Below are positions 13,768 to 22,314 of a stretch of DNA of 24,797 nt, piece after piece (within the stretch, counting starts at the first letter, position 1; each line of letters starts with the position of its first letter). The notes beneath the pieces were generated by a model. The model was given only the letters and a program-made list of their open reading frames with translations. It was not told the origin of the DNA and did no database searches. Origin of the DNA: CAYOYK01 sp964408185 (GTDB taxonomy: Bacteria > Bacillota > Clostridia > Christensenellales > Aristaeellaceae); NCBI GenBank assembly GCA_964408185.1, contig CAYOYK010000036.1, forward strand, positions 1 through 24,797. Direction: 5' to 3'. The position numbers were made by a program, and so were the translations under genes.

Positions 13768-14400
13768 TCAGAGTCCGTGTACGTAATCCGCGAGCTGCGC
13801 GGGATCCTCAGCGGTAAAAAAGCTCGTGCCCATGACCAGCGTGTCCGTGCCCGCCTCGCACAGCAGCTTGGCGTTCTGCCGCGTAATGCCGCCGTCCGCC
13901 ATCAGCTCGCCCGGATAGCCCATGGCGCGCAGGGCGCGGAGCTTATCCAGCTGCTCTGGCATCAGCTTCTGTCCGCCAAAGCCGGGCTCCACCGTCATGA
14001 CCAGAATCAGGTCGAGCTGCGCAAAAAAGGGCTGCAGGGCTTCCACCGATGTGCCCGGCTTGAGCGACGCGCCCGCCTTGAGGCCCCGCGCGCGGATCCG
14101 CGCAAGCGCCTCGGCAAAATGGTCGGCCTCCACATGCACGGTGACGGCGTTCGCGCCCGCGTCCGCAAACGCGTCCACATAGCGCAGCGCGTCGGCCAGC
14201 ATCAGGTGTACGTCGTACCATGCCTTGGTATGCTTCGCCATCGCCTTAAGCACCGCCGGGCCGAAGGAGAGGTTGGGCACAAAGACCCCGTCCATCACGT
14301 CGAAGTGCAGCAGGTCGGCCCCCGCGGCGACGGCCAGATCGGCCGCCTGCCCCAAATTCATCACGTCCGCCGCCAGTATGGACGGCGCCAGCTTACTCAT
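13768..14400 (-). CDS. rpe: Ribulose-phosphate 3-epimerase
   Basis: A 210-residue TIM-barrel enzyme of the pentose phosphate pathway that interconverts ribulose 5-phosphate and xylulose 5-phosphate. Family motifs in order are LAPSILAAD (residues 4-12), LHFDVMDGVFVPNLSFGP (with the catalytic Asp and metal ligands), WYDVHLM, VHVEA, MTVEPGFGGQ and MADGGIT. Length is normal. The start at 14400 overlaps the end of rsgA by 8 bases, indicating translational coupling; the long upstream in-frame extension is rsgA read in another frame. Linkage to rsgA and prkC is the usual Firmicutes order. Confidence 0.97.
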   Translation of the reverse strand: MSKLAPSILAADVMNLGQAADLAVAAGADLLHFDVMDGVFVPNLSFGPAVLKAMAKHTKAWYDVHLMLADALRYVDAFADAGANAVTVHVEADHFAEALARIRARGLKAGASLKPGTSVEALQPFFAQLDLILVMTVEPGFGGQKLMPEQLDKLRALRAMGYPGELMADGGITRQNAKLLCEAGTDTLVMGTSFFTAEDPAQLADYVHGL

Positions 14401-15283
14401 ACCGTTCCCTCCAAGCCTTTTGGACTCGTTCCAGCAGAATGTGATAGCGTTCCAGCCGCGCGCCGGGCAGCTCGCCCGCGCGGGCGGCCTCCAGCACAGC
14501 GCAGCCGGGCTCGCTGAGGTGATAGCAAGGCGTGAACCGGCATTTGCCCTCGTAGGGGGCAAACTCCGGGTAGTAATCCTTGAGGCGGATCGGCTCCAGC
14601 TTCTCCCACAGCGTAAGCAGGCTGAAACCGGGGGTGTCCAGCACGCGATACTCGTCCTTGCACAGCAGCTCCGCGCGCCGCGTGGTATGCTTGCCCCGAT
14701 GGATCTTCTCGCTGATCTCTCCGGTTTGCAGCGCCAGCCCCGTAGCGGCGGAGAGCAGCGTGCTCTTGCCCACGCCCGATTGGCCCGCGAAGGCGCACAC
14801 GCCGGAGCGAAGCACCTCGCGCAGGGCGTCCAGCCCCTGCCCGGTGCGGGCGGAGAGCTGCAAAATCGGCATGCCAATATGGCCGTACTCGCGCATTACG
14901 GCGGGGGCGAAGGACGCATCCAGATCGCACTTGTTGAGCACGAGCACCGGGTCGATGTTCTGCTCGCAGGCCATCACGAGCAGCGTGTCCAGCAGCAAAA
15001 AATCCGGCTCCGGCTCAGGCGCGGCTACCAGCAGCAGCTTTTCAATGTTGCTTACGGGCGGGCGGACGAGCACATTGCGGCGCGGGAGGATCTCCTCCAC
15101 CCAGCCGTGCTCCTCGCCCCGTCCGGGCGAAAACAGAATGCGGTCGCCCACCGTCGGCGTCAGCCCCAGCTTGCGGAATTTGCCCTTCGCTCGGAGCACG
15201 TGCACCTGTCCGTCGGCCTCCAGCGCGTAATACAGCCCGCCGACGCCCCTTTGGATTACGCCCTCCGACATGCCTTCTGTCAT
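14393..15283 (-). CDS. rsgA: Ribosome small subunit-dependent GTPase RsgA
   Basis: A 296-residue circularly permuted GTPase that acts in late assembly of the 30S ribosomal subunit. An N-terminal OB-fold (about 5-72) is followed by permuted GTPase motifs: G4 NKCD (117-120), G1 GQSGVGKST (167-175) and G3 DTPG (216-219). The C-terminal zinc knuckle has C248, C253, H255 and C261 in CRFTPCYHLSEPGC. All key residues are present and length is normal. The ATG at 15283 overlaps the stop of prkC (ATGA); an in-frame ATG four codons later is an alternative start. The family is known as CpgA in Bacillus, where it is functionally linked to the neighbouring kinase. Confidence 0.97.
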   Translation of the reverse strand: MTEGMSEGVIQRGVGGLYYALEADGQVHVLRAKGKFRKLGLTPTVGDRILFSPGRGEEHGWVEEILPRRNVLVRPPVSNIEKLLLVAAPEPEPDFLLLDTLLVMACEQNIDPVLVLNKCDLDASFAPAVMREYGHIGMPILQLSARTGQGLDALREVLRSGVCAFAGQSGVGKSTLLSAATGLALQTGEISEKIHRGKHTTRRAELLCKDEYRVLDTPGFSLLTLWEKLEPIRLKDYYPEFAPYEGKCRFTPCYHLSEPGCAVLEAARAGELPGARLERYHILLERVQKAWRERYE

Positions 15284-17151
15284 TCGAGGGTGACCTCCCG
15301 TTCTTCCAGCGGCACGTCGTCAATGTAAATCACGCAGGTGAGCGGGCCGGGCAGATCGCTGCCCAGATCCACGGTGATAACGGTATCCGTTTCCGGGGTC
15401 ATGCTCTGGCTGTACTGCTCGGATACCTTGTCACCCTCCAGCAGCACCACGCGCACAACGACCTTCGCGACCGCCTGCGGCACCGTAAACTCGATGGAGC
15501 CATGGTAGGCCGTGGCGCGGCGGCCGACGGTGAGCGTAATCGGCGCGTCCAGCATGGCCAGCGTGCCCGCGGCCGGCGCTTGCGCGATCACCAGCCCAAT
15601 CTGCGCCTCGTCAGCGACGTCCTCATAGACGGGCTTTGCCGCGGTGAGCGTGCTTTCCGCGAGCGTGGCCTTCGCCTGCTCGTAGGTTACGCCAACCAGA
15701 TCCGGCACCATGGTGCTGCCGCCGGAAAGCTCGACCTCGACCTCCCGCCCCACCAGACAGAGGGTATCCGTCGCGGGGGTCTGGCTGATGACCGTGCCCA
15801 CCGGCTCGGTGGAGGCGACCTTGATGCCCACCATGGTCAGCCCTCTGTCCTTGATGCGCTGGATCGCCTCTTCCTTGGTAAGCCCCACCAAATTGGGCAT
15901 GGCCACCTGATTGGGGCCCTTGCTCAGGGTGACGAGCACGGTATCGCCCCGGTTCAGCTCGGTATCCGCGTCGGGCACCTGCTTGATGACGTACCCGGCG
16001 GGCACCGTGTCGTGGTTGACCTCCTCGATGACCTGATACACCAAGCCCTCGCGCTTGAGCTGGGATTCCGCCTCTGTGGCGGACAAACCGACCACGTCCG
16101 GGGTGGACGCGTGCTGGGTGAGCTTTTCCGTAATCAGGGTAACGCCGATAATCAGCGCGGCAAATACCGCCAGCACCATAAATGTGGTGAGCATTGCGGC
16201 GGTGGCGCGCTTTCGGTGCGCGGCTGCCCGGCGGCCGCTGGATTGCGACACGGGGCGGCGGCCGGTATCCGTCTGCTTGCCGGCCTTGGGCGCGGCGGCG
16301 GCGACCTCCTGCTCGGACGTGGGGTCCGTCTTGCCGTCTCTCGCCTTGACGAGCGCATCAGCCATTTCGCGCGCGCTCTGATAGCGCTTTTTGGGGTTCT
16401 TTTCAAGCGCCTTCATCACCACGGCCACCACGGCGGGCGGCACGTCGGGGTTCAAATCGGCAATCGGAGGCGGGGGCGTGTTGATGTGCTGCATCGCAAC
16501 GGAAACGGGGGTATCGCCCACAAACGGCACGCGGCCGGTGAGCATCTCGTACAAAACCACGCCGGTGGAGTAGATATCGCTGGTGGCCTCCACCACGGAG
16601 CCGCTGGCCTGCTCCGGCGAGGAGTAGTGCACCGAGCCGACCACCGTATCGCCCTTGCTGATGGTCAGCGCGTTGGTCATGCGGGCGATGCCGAAGTCCG
16701 CGACCTTGATATGCCCGTCGGAGTGAACCAGCACGTTTTGGGGCTTGATGTCGCGGTGGATGATGCCGTTGTCGTGCGCGTGCTGAAGCGCGCTGAGAAT
16801 GCGGATGGTGATTTGGATGGCGGTGTTTGTGTTCAGGCGGCCCTTTTGCTGGATAATGGTCTTGAGCGTGTTGCCGCTTACATATTCCAGCACCAAATAG
16901 CGGTGGTCGCCCTCCACGCCCACGTCCAGCAAATTGACGATATTGTGGTGCGACATACGGCTGGCGGCCTCGGCCTCGCGCTGGAACCGCTCCAAGAACT
17001 CCTTGTCGCTGTTATACTCGGATTTGAGGATCTTGATGGCGACGCTGTGGCCCGTGCGGATATCCACCGCGCGATATACCAGCGCCATGCCGCCCTGCCC
17101 GATAAAATCAACCAAGCGGTATCGATCCGCGAACACCATGCCCTTCATCAT
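15280..17151 (-). CDS. prkC: PASTA-domain Ser/Thr protein kinase (PrkC/Stk type)
   Basis: A 623-residue membrane kinase that senses wall fragments or lipid II through external PASTA domains and phosphorylates cytoplasmic targets. The kinase domain (about 10-270) has GQGGMALVY (18-26), K40, E59, HRDIKPQN (132-139) and DFG (152-154). A basic juxtamembrane linker (270-317) is followed by one membrane helix (about 318-340). Three PASTA domains follow (about 350-412, 415-478, 481-543), and then a C-terminal domain of about 75 residues (548-623) rich in alternating hydrophobic residues, probably beta. The start overlaps the stop of prpC (ATGATG), so the opposing phosphatase and kinase are co-translated. 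A second ATG codon directly follows the first. Confidence 0.97.
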   Translation of the reverse strand: MMKGMVFADRYRLVDFIGQGGMALVYRAVDIRTGHSVAIKILKSEYNSDKEFLERFQREAEAASRMSHHNIVNLLDVGVEGDHRYLVLEYVSGNTLKTIIQQKGRLNTNTAIQITIRILSALQHAHDNGIIHRDIKPQNVLVHSDGHIKVADFGIARMTNALTISKGDTVVGSVHYSSPEQASGSVVEATSDIYSTGVVLYEMLTGRVPFVGDTPVSVAMQHINTPPPPIADLNPDVPPAVVAVVMKALEKNPKKRYQSAREMADALVKARDGKTDPTSEQEVAAAAPKAGKQTDTGRRPVSQSSGRRAAAHRKRATAAMLTTFMVLAVFAALIIGVTLITEKLTQHASTPDVVGLSATEAESQLKREGLVYQVIEEVNHDTVPAGYVIKQVPDADTELNRGDTVLVTLSKGPNQVAMPNLVGLTKEEAIQRIKDRGLTMVGIKVASTEPVGTVISQTPATDTLCLVGREVEVELSGGSTMVPDLVGVTYEQAKATLAESTLTAAKPVYEDVADEAQIGLVIAQAPAAGTLAMLDAPITLTVGRRATAYHGSIEFTVPQAVAKVVVRVVLLEGDKVSEQYSQSMTPETDTVITVDLGSDLPGPLTCVIYIDDVPLEEREVTLE

Positions 17152-17858
17152 TCGGCGTTCACCCCCGTTACCTTGCCGATGACGAGGCTGATGTTATCGC
17201 TGCCGCCATGCTCGATGGCAAGCTCCAGCAGCTTTGCGGCGGCAGTCTCGCAGTCCAGCCGGGTCAGCGTCTCGTGGATGGAGGCATTATCGACCATGTT
17301 GTACAGCCCGTCGGAGCAGATCAGCCAGACGTCGTCCTGCTTTTTTTCAACGGTCAGCACGTCCACCTGCACCACGGGGTCGGGGCCCAGCGCGCGGGTG
17401 ATGACGTTGCGGTACGGGTGGCTGAGCGCCGCCTCCGGCGTGATGATGTGGTTGCGCACCAGCTCGGCGACGACGCTGTGATCCTCGGTGCGCTGGGTCA
17501 GCTCCCCGTTGCGCAGCAGGTAGGCGCGGCTGTCGCCCACGTGGCCGACCAGAACCTCGCTTTCATTTTCCCAAAGGAGGGTCATGGTGGTGCCCATGCC
17601 GCTCAGGCTGGGGTCGCGCTTTTGGGTATCGTATACGCGCCGATTGGCGGCCTCAAAGCCCGTGCGGAGCGCCTGCTCGTTGGGGGTCTTGCCGGAGAGC
17701 GCGGCTTTCATTACCTGTACGGCCACGCGGCTGGCGATTTCGCCGCCCTTGTGCCCGCCCATGCCGTCGGCTACGCCATAGGTATTGTGCGCAATCAGCA
17801 GCGAATCCTGATTGTTGGCGCGGACGAGCCCTTGGTGGGTCTTGGCGTAGATGAGCAT
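17148..17858 (-). CDS. prpC: PP2C-type Ser/Thr phosphatase (PrpC/Stp)
   Basis: A 236-residue metal-dependent phosphatase that reverses phosphorylation by the adjacent PASTA kinase. PP2C motifs are NNQDS (D18), ADGMGGHKGGE (30-40), GMGTTMT, GHVGDSRAYLLRNGEL, SHPYRNVITRALG, CSDGL and GGSDNIS, supplying the metal-binding Asp residues. There is no membrane segment, so it is cytoplasmic. It starts with an AGGGGGA ribosome site, 14 bases after the stop of rlmN, and overlaps prkC by 4 bases. All key residues look intact. Confidence 0.96.
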   Translation of the reverse strand: MLIYAKTHQGLVRANNQDSLLIAHNTYGVADGMGGHKGGEIASRVAVQVMKAALSGKTPNEQALRTGFEAANRRVYDTQKRDPSLSGMGTTMTLLWENESEVLVGHVGDSRAYLLRNGELTQRTEDHSVVAELVRNHIITPEAALSHPYRNVITRALGPDPVVQVDVLTVEKKQDDVWLICSDGLYNMVDNASIHETLTRLDCETAAAKLLELAIEHGGSDNISLVIGKVTGVNAE

Positions 17859-17872
17859 GGCAGTTCCCCCTA

Positions 17873-18937
17873 TCAGGTGTAAATGTTATCAGACTCCGAC
17901 GTTTTTTTCAAGTGCCGGTTGCGCAGCTGCCCGCACGCCCCGGCGATATCCGCGCCCATCTCCCGGCGAACGGTGGCGGATACGCGCAGCGACTCCAGCG
18001 TTTGCAGGAACGCCTGCACGCGCGCGGGCGGCGCGGGCGCGAGGCTGCGCTCGTCCACATGGTTGAGCGGGATCAGGTTGACGTGGCATTGCAGGCCGGA
18101 TACGAGCTTGGCCAGCTCGCGGGCGTGCTCCGCGCCGCTGTTCAGGTTCTCGATGAGCGCGTACTCAAACACCACGCGCCGTCCGGTGACGCGCACATAG
18201 TTGCGCACGGCCTCCATGAGCTCCGGCAGGGGATACGCGCTTGCCACGGGCATGATCTGCCGACGGATCTCGTCATTGGGCGCGTGCAGGCTCACGGAGA
18301 GCGTCACGGGCAGGCCCTCGGCGGCCAGCTCATACAGCTTGGGCGTGAGGCCGCAGGTGCTCAGCGAGATGTTGCGCAGGCTGATGTTCAGGCTGTCCTC
18401 GCGGTTAAGCAGGCGCAAAAACGCCATTACGCTGTCGTAGTTGTCCAGCGGCTCGCCGCTGCCCATCAGCACCACGTGGCCCACGCGCCCGCGCTCGCCA
18501 AGATAGAGGTTGGCGCACAGCACCTCGCCCAGCATCTCCCCGGCGCTGAGGCTCCGCACGCAGCCGTTGAGCGTGCTGGCGCAGAACGCGCAGCCCATCC
18601 GGCAGCCCACCTGCGTGGATACGCACAGCGTGTAGCCGTAGTGATACTTCATCAGCACGCCCTCAACGAGGTTCCCGTCCCGCAGGGCAAACAGAAACTT
18701 GACCGTATCGTCCTTCCGCGAGGGGAACGACTCGCTGACGGTCACGGGCTGGGCGACGGAGGTCTCGGCCAGCGACGCGCGCAGGCTTGCGGGCAGATTG
18801 GTCATTTGCGCAAAGTCCGCGCCGCGCACCAGCCACTCCCACACCTGCTTGGCGCGGAAGCGCGGCTGGCCCAGCCCGGTTACAAAGGACGCCAGCTCGT
18901 CGGGACTCATTTCCAGCAGCAGCGGCAGACCGTCCAT
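17873..18937 (-). CDS. rlmN: Dual-specificity 23S rRNA/tRNA adenine C2-methyltransferase RlmN
   Basis: A 354-residue radical SAM enzyme that methylates C2 of A2503 in 23S rRNA and A37 of some tRNAs. The iron-sulfur motif CxxxCxxC is C112, C116 and C119 in GCRMGCAFCAS. The two catalytic cysteines of the family are represented by C105 (LCVSTQVGC) and C335 (GACGQL). MGSGEPLDNYDSV (158-170) and SVSLHAPNDEIR are also typical. The N-terminal accessory domain is present and length is normal. Its ATG overlaps the stop of rsmB by one base (TGATG). It lacks the changes I would expect for the Cfr resistance enzyme. Confidence 0.97.
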   Translation of the reverse strand: MDGLPLLLEMSPDELASFVTGLGQPRFRAKQVWEWLVRGADFAQMTNLPASLRASLAETSVAQPVTVSESFPSRKDDTVKFLFALRDGNLVEGVLMKYHYGYTLCVSTQVGCRMGCAFCASTLNGCVRSLSAGEMLGEVLCANLYLGERGRVGHVVLMGSGEPLDNYDSVMAFLRLLNREDSLNISLRNISLSTCGLTPKLYELAAEGLPVTLSVSLHAPNDEIRRQIMPVASAYPLPELMEAVRNYVRVTGRRVVFEYALIENLNSGAEHARELAKLVSGLQCHVNLIPLNHVDERSLAPAPPARVQAFLQTLESLRVSATVRREMGADIAGACGQLRNRHLKKTSESDNIYT

Positions 18938-20835
18938 CAGGCTCTCTCCCTGCGCAGCCGCGCGATGTAAAAGCCCTCGGTGCCGTCCCGGCAGCTAAGC
19001 AGCTGCAAGCCAAGCGCGGTCTGCTCGGCCGCGAGCTGATCCGGCAGGCCCGGAATGCGCTCCACGCTGAACTCCGGGTGGCGCTGCAAAAACGCCTCGA
19101 TCTGCTGGCTGTTTTCCTCCGGCAAAATGGAGCAGGTGCTGTACACCAGCAGCCCGCCGGGCTTTACATAGGCGCAGACCGCGTCCAGAAGCTGCCTTTG
19201 CGTCTCGGCAATCTCGGCCACGCTGCTTTCCTGTACGCGCAGCTTGACGTCCGGCTTCTCCAGCATCACGCCAAGGCCCGTGCAGGGAGCGTCCAGCAGC
19301 ACCGCGTCCAGCGTGCCGTCCATATCGGGCTTGGGCTCGGCGGCGTTGCGCACGGTCACGCGCAGGTTGTCCAGCCTCAGACGGCGCATGGCGCCCTCGA
19401 TGAGCTGCGCGCGGTGCTCGTGCAGATCCCACGCGTATACGCGGCCCGTGCCCTGCATCATCTCGGCCAGATAGCAGGCCTTGCCGCCGGGCGCGGCGCA
19501 CGCGTCCAGCAGCTTCATGCCGGGCTTCGCGCCCACGGCCTGCGCGGCCAGCATGCTGCCCTGCCCTTGGATGGAAAACATGCCGCTCCGAAAATCCCGG
19601 TCCATGCCCACGTCGCTCGCGCCGCTGACGAGGAACGCGTGCGGAACCAGTCCGCGGCGGCTGTTCCACACTTTTTTGGCGAGCAGCGCCTCAAAGGCCG
19701 CGTCGTCGAGCTTCATCATATTGGGGCGGAGGGTCATCTCGTGCTCGTCCGGGCGATAGCGGATGATGTCCTCCGCAACCTCCGGGCCGTAGGCGCTCAC
19801 CAGCCTGTCCACGATCCACAGCGGCATGGACTCCATGATGTGCAGGTACTCGCGCACGTCGTCCTCGCGCTTGGGGTAGGGGAGGCTTGCTTTCGCGCGC
19901 GCCAGATTGCGCAGCACAGCGTTGGCAAAGCCTGCGGCTGGCTCCATGCCGACCAGCTTCACGAGGTTTACCCCCTCGTTGACGGCGGCGCTTTCCGGCA
20001 CGCGGTCGAGGAACAGGAGCTGGTATGCGCTCAACCGCAGTATGTTGCGCATCATCGGGTCGCCGGTGGGGTGCGTCATAAAATGGTCGAGCAGGTAGTC
20101 AATGCGAATGCGGTTTTCCAGCGTGCCGTAAACAATGCTGGTGCACAGCCGCTTGTCCGCCGGGGAAAGCTGCGTTTCGGTCAGCCGTTTTTGCAGCGCC
20201 AGCGAGGCATACGCGCCCTCCTTGTCCACGTCCAGCAGGATGTTCATGGCCACGCGGCGCGCCGAGGTGCTCAGGCCCGTGGTTTCCTGCTTCACGACAG
20301 GCGCGCGGCGCACCGCGCTGACGGGCCTGCCGAATTTGCGCTCGCCCGTGGCGGGGCGCACCGCGCCCGTTCCGGCGGGCCTGCCGAATTTGCGCTCGCC
20401 CGTCGCGGGACGCGCCGCGCCTGCTCCGGCGGGCTTGCCATACTTGCGCTCGCCCGTCGCGGGACGCGCCGTGCCCGTTCCGGCAGGTTTACCATACTTG
20501 CGCTCGCCCGTTGCGGGACGCGCAGAGGTCGCTCCGGCGGGCTTACCGAATTTGCGCTCGCCCGTCACGGGGTGGGCCGCGCCTGCTCCGGCGGGCTTGC
20601 CATATTTGCGCTCGCCCGTTGCGGGGCGTGCGGTGCCCGTTCCGGCGGGCTTGCCATACTTGCGCTCGCCCGTCGCGGGGCGCGCCGCGCCCGCTCCGGC
20701 GGGTTTACCATACTTGCGCTCGCCCGTCGCGGGACGCGCCGCGCCTGCTCCGGCGGGTTTACCATACTTGCGCTCGCCCGTTGCGGATTTGCGTACCGGC
20801 GCTGCTTTCTTCTCCGGGGGATGCTTCTCGCTCAT
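18937..20835 (-). CDS. rsmB: 16S rRNA m5C967 methyltransferase RsmB with a nine-repeat N-terminal extension
   Basis: A 632-residue protein; RsmB is usually about 430-450. The core (about 188-632) is normal: a NusB-like RNA-binding domain (SARRVAMNILLDVDKEG onward) and a SAM methyltransferase with LLDACAAPGGKACYLAEMM, DAPCTGLGV and the catalytic YSTCSI. It methylates C5 of cytosine 967 in 16S rRNA. The extra N-terminal ~180 residues are nine tandem copies of an 18-residue unit, consensus ATGERKYGKPAGAGAARP (residues 18-179), low in complexity and strongly basic. The start at 20835 has GAGGT upstream and overlaps the fmt stop (ATGA). The in-frame region further upstream is fmt in another frame. 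The repeats keep the reading frame open and show many synonymous changes, so they are translated and maintained. Confidence 0.95.
   Translation of the reverse strand: MSEKHPPEKKAAPVRKSATGERKYGKPAGAGAARPATGERKYGKPAGAGAARPATGERKYGKPAGTGTARPATGERKYGKPAGAGAAHPVTGERKFGKPAGATSARPATGERKYGKPAGTGTARPATGERKYGKPAGAGAARPATGERKFGRPAGTGAVRPATGERKFGRPVSAVRRAPVVKQETTGLSTSARRVAMNILLDVDKEGAYASLALQKRLTETQLSPADKRLCTSIVYGTLENRIRIDYLLDHFMTHPTGDPMMRNILRLSAYQLLFLDRVPESAAVNEGVNLVKLVGMEPAAGFANAVLRNLARAKASLPYPKREDDVREYLHIMESMPLWIVDRLVSAYGPEVAEDIIRYRPDEHEMTLRPNMMKLDDAAFEALLAKKVWNSRRGLVPHAFLVSGASDVGMDRDFRSGMFSIQGQGSMLAAQAVGAKPGMKLLDACAAPGGKACYLAEMMQGTGRVYAWDLHEHRAQLIEGAMRRLRLDNLRVTVRNAAEPKPDMDGTLDAVLLDAPCTGLGVMLEKPDVKLRVQESSVAEIAETQRQLLDAVCAYVKPGGLLVYSTCSILPEENSQQIEAFLQRHPEFSVERIPGLPDQLAAEQTALGLQLLSCRDGTEGFYIARLRRERA
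20299..20784 (-). repeat. Nine 54-bp tandem repeats inside rsmB
   Basis: Nine contiguous units of 54 bp, each marked by the plus-strand core TTGCGCTCGCCCGT (GERK codons on the minus strand). Units differ at synonymous sites and at a few residues (Tyr/Phe after Lys, AGAGAARP versus AGTGTARP). The unit nearest the core is the most diverged. No spacers separate units. Confidence 0.95.
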
Positions 20836-21776
20836 AACGTTACCTCGTTCATATTGATGCCGGGCGCGATGGGATGGCCCAGCAGGTAAGCCCTTGCGGG
20901 CATGCGCTTGCCTCCGGGGGCTTGCAGCTCGACGATCGCCATCGCGCCGCCCTCGCAGGCGACGATCAGGCCGCGCTGCTTGTCCGCGCGGAGAACCGTT
21001 CCGGGCGTCGCGCCGTCTGTCGGCTCGTCGCTGGCCGTCGCGCGCCACACCTTGAGCGCGCCGCCCGGCAGGGCAATGTACGCGCAGGGCCACGGGTCCA
21101 TCGCGCGGACGCGGCGCAGGAGCGCGTCGAGCGGCTCGGTGAAGCGCAGCTCGCCCATCTCCTTGCTGAGCATGGGGTCATAGGTGCTTGCGCTGTCGTC
21201 CTGCTTGGCGCGGGGGCAATCGCCCGCCTGAAGGCGAGTGAGTGTCTCGATGAGCAGCGCCGCGCCAATGCGCGAAAGCCGATCGAGCAGCGTTTCCGCC
21301 GTATCCTCCGGGGTGATGGGCGTGCGCGCGGTCAGCAGCGTGTCGCCCGTATCGATGCCCTTATCGGAGAGCATGGTCGTTACGCCGGTTTCCGCGTCAC
21401 CCTGCAAAATGGCCCAATGCACCGGGCTTGCGCCCCTGTGCCGGGGCAGCAGCGAGGCGTGTACGTTTACCGTGCCCATGGGCGGAATATCCAGCACCTC
21501 TTGGCTTAGAATCTGCCCAAAGGCCGCCGTCACCACCACGTCCGGCGCAAGCGCGCGCAGATCGTCCACGCCGTCCCGGCGAATCTTGACAGGCTGATAC
21601 ACCGGGATGCCGTGCGCAAGCGCATATTCCTTGACCGGGCTCTGCGTCACCTTGCTGCCCCGGCCCTTGGGCCGATCGGGCTGCGTAAACGCGCCGACAA
21701 CCTCGTATCCGTTTTCGTACAAGGCTTGCAGCGTCGGCACGGAAAACTCCGGCGTGCCCATAAAAACGACTCGCAT
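20832..21776 (-). CDS. fmt: Methionyl-tRNA formyltransferase
   Basis: A 314-residue enzyme that formylates initiator Met-tRNA using 10-formyl-tetrahydrofolate. Motifs are VVFMGTPEFSVPTLQAL near the N-terminus, VNVHASLLPRHRGASPVHWA with the catalytic Asn-His pair and the SLLP folate loop, and GVTTMLSDKGIDTGD with the catalytic Asp. The C-terminal OB-like tRNA-binding domain is present (about 205-305). The ATG at 21776 overlaps the def stop by one base (TGATG); an in-frame TTG one codon earlier is possible. The neighbour def removes the formyl group this enzyme adds, the usual pairing. Confidence 0.97.
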   Translation of the reverse strand: MRVVFMGTPEFSVPTLQALYENGYEVVGAFTQPDRPKGRGSKVTQSPVKEYALAHGIPVYQPVKIRRDGVDDLRALAPDVVVTAAFGQILSQEVLDIPPMGTVNVHASLLPRHRGASPVHWAILQGDAETGVTTMLSDKGIDTGDTLLTARTPITPEDTAETLLDRLSRIGAALLIETLTRLQAGDCPRAKQDDSASTYDPMLSKEMGELRFTEPLDALLRRVRAMDPWPCAYIALPGGALKVWRATASDEPTDGATPGTVLRADKQRGLIVACEGGAMAIVELQAPGGKRMPARAYLLGHPIAPGINMNEVTL

Positions 21777-22285
21777 CAATCGTTGCCCTCTCCGGCCTCG
21801 TCGGCCGTCTCGCCCTCGGCGTCCTCGTCGTCAAAGATCTCGCGCACCATCTTATCCACATACAAAATGCCGTCCAGATGGTCAAGCTCATGGCAGAAGG
21901 CTCTGGCGCGGAAGCCCTCGGCGGTCACCTCAAACGGATTGCCGGCGGCATCCTGCGCGCGCACGGTCACGCGGTCGGGCCGCGCCACCATGCCTCTGCG
22001 CCCCGGCACGCTGAGGCAGCCTTCGGGGCCGACGTCCTCGCCGTCGCTGGCGATAATGACCGGGTTAACCAGCGCGATCAGGCCGTTCTCGTCGCCTACG
22101 TCCACCACCACGCAACGCTTGCGCACGCCCACCTGCGGCGCGGCCAGCCCAACGCCGTCGGCCTCGTACATGGTTTGCGCCATATCCTCCAGCAGGTTCT
22201 GCAAGCGCCTGTCAAATTTCTCCACGGGCTTGGCGATCTTGCGCAGCCCCTCGTCGCCGATTTCCACAATTCTTCGTCTGGCCAT
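21776..22285 (-). CDS. def: Peptide deformylase
   Basis: A 169-residue metalloenzyme that removes the N-formyl group from new proteins. The three family motifs are GVGLAAPQVG (44-53), EGCLS (88-92, metal ligand C90) and HELDH (132-136, two His ligands and catalytic Glu133). An acidic tail of about 18 residues (DDEDAEGETADEAGEGND) extends past the fold. I chose the ATG at 22285 because AAAGGAAG lies about 7 bases upstream and residues MARRRIVEIGDEGLRKIAKPV match normal family N-termini; a GTG at 22318 overlapping priA is less likely. Confidence 0.96.
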   Translation of the reverse strand: MARRRIVEIGDEGLRKIAKPVEKFDRRLQNLLEDMAQTMYEADGVGLAAPQVGVRKRCVVVDVGDENGLIALVNPVIIASDGEDVGPEGCLSVPGRRGMVARPDRVTVRAQDAAGNPFEVTAEGFRARAFCHELDHLDGILYVDKMVREIFDDEDAEGETADEAGEGND

Positions 22286-22314
22286 GTCGATCTTCCTTTC
22301 GATTGCGGTATCCG

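Noticed and set aside
15502..17481. 659-residue plus-strand open frame
   Set aside because: It is antisense to prkC and prpC, which carry complete family motifs; its His/Gly/Arg-rich sequence is typical of shadow frames in GC-rich DNA.
20299..20784. CRISPR-like array
   Set aside because: Units are contiguous, in frame, 54 bp long and encode protein; there are no unique spacers and no cas genes.
18787..20889. 700-residue plus-strand open frame with internal repeats
   Set aside because: It is the reverse strand of rlmN and rsmB; its repeats only mirror the 54-bp units of rsmB and it has no family motif.
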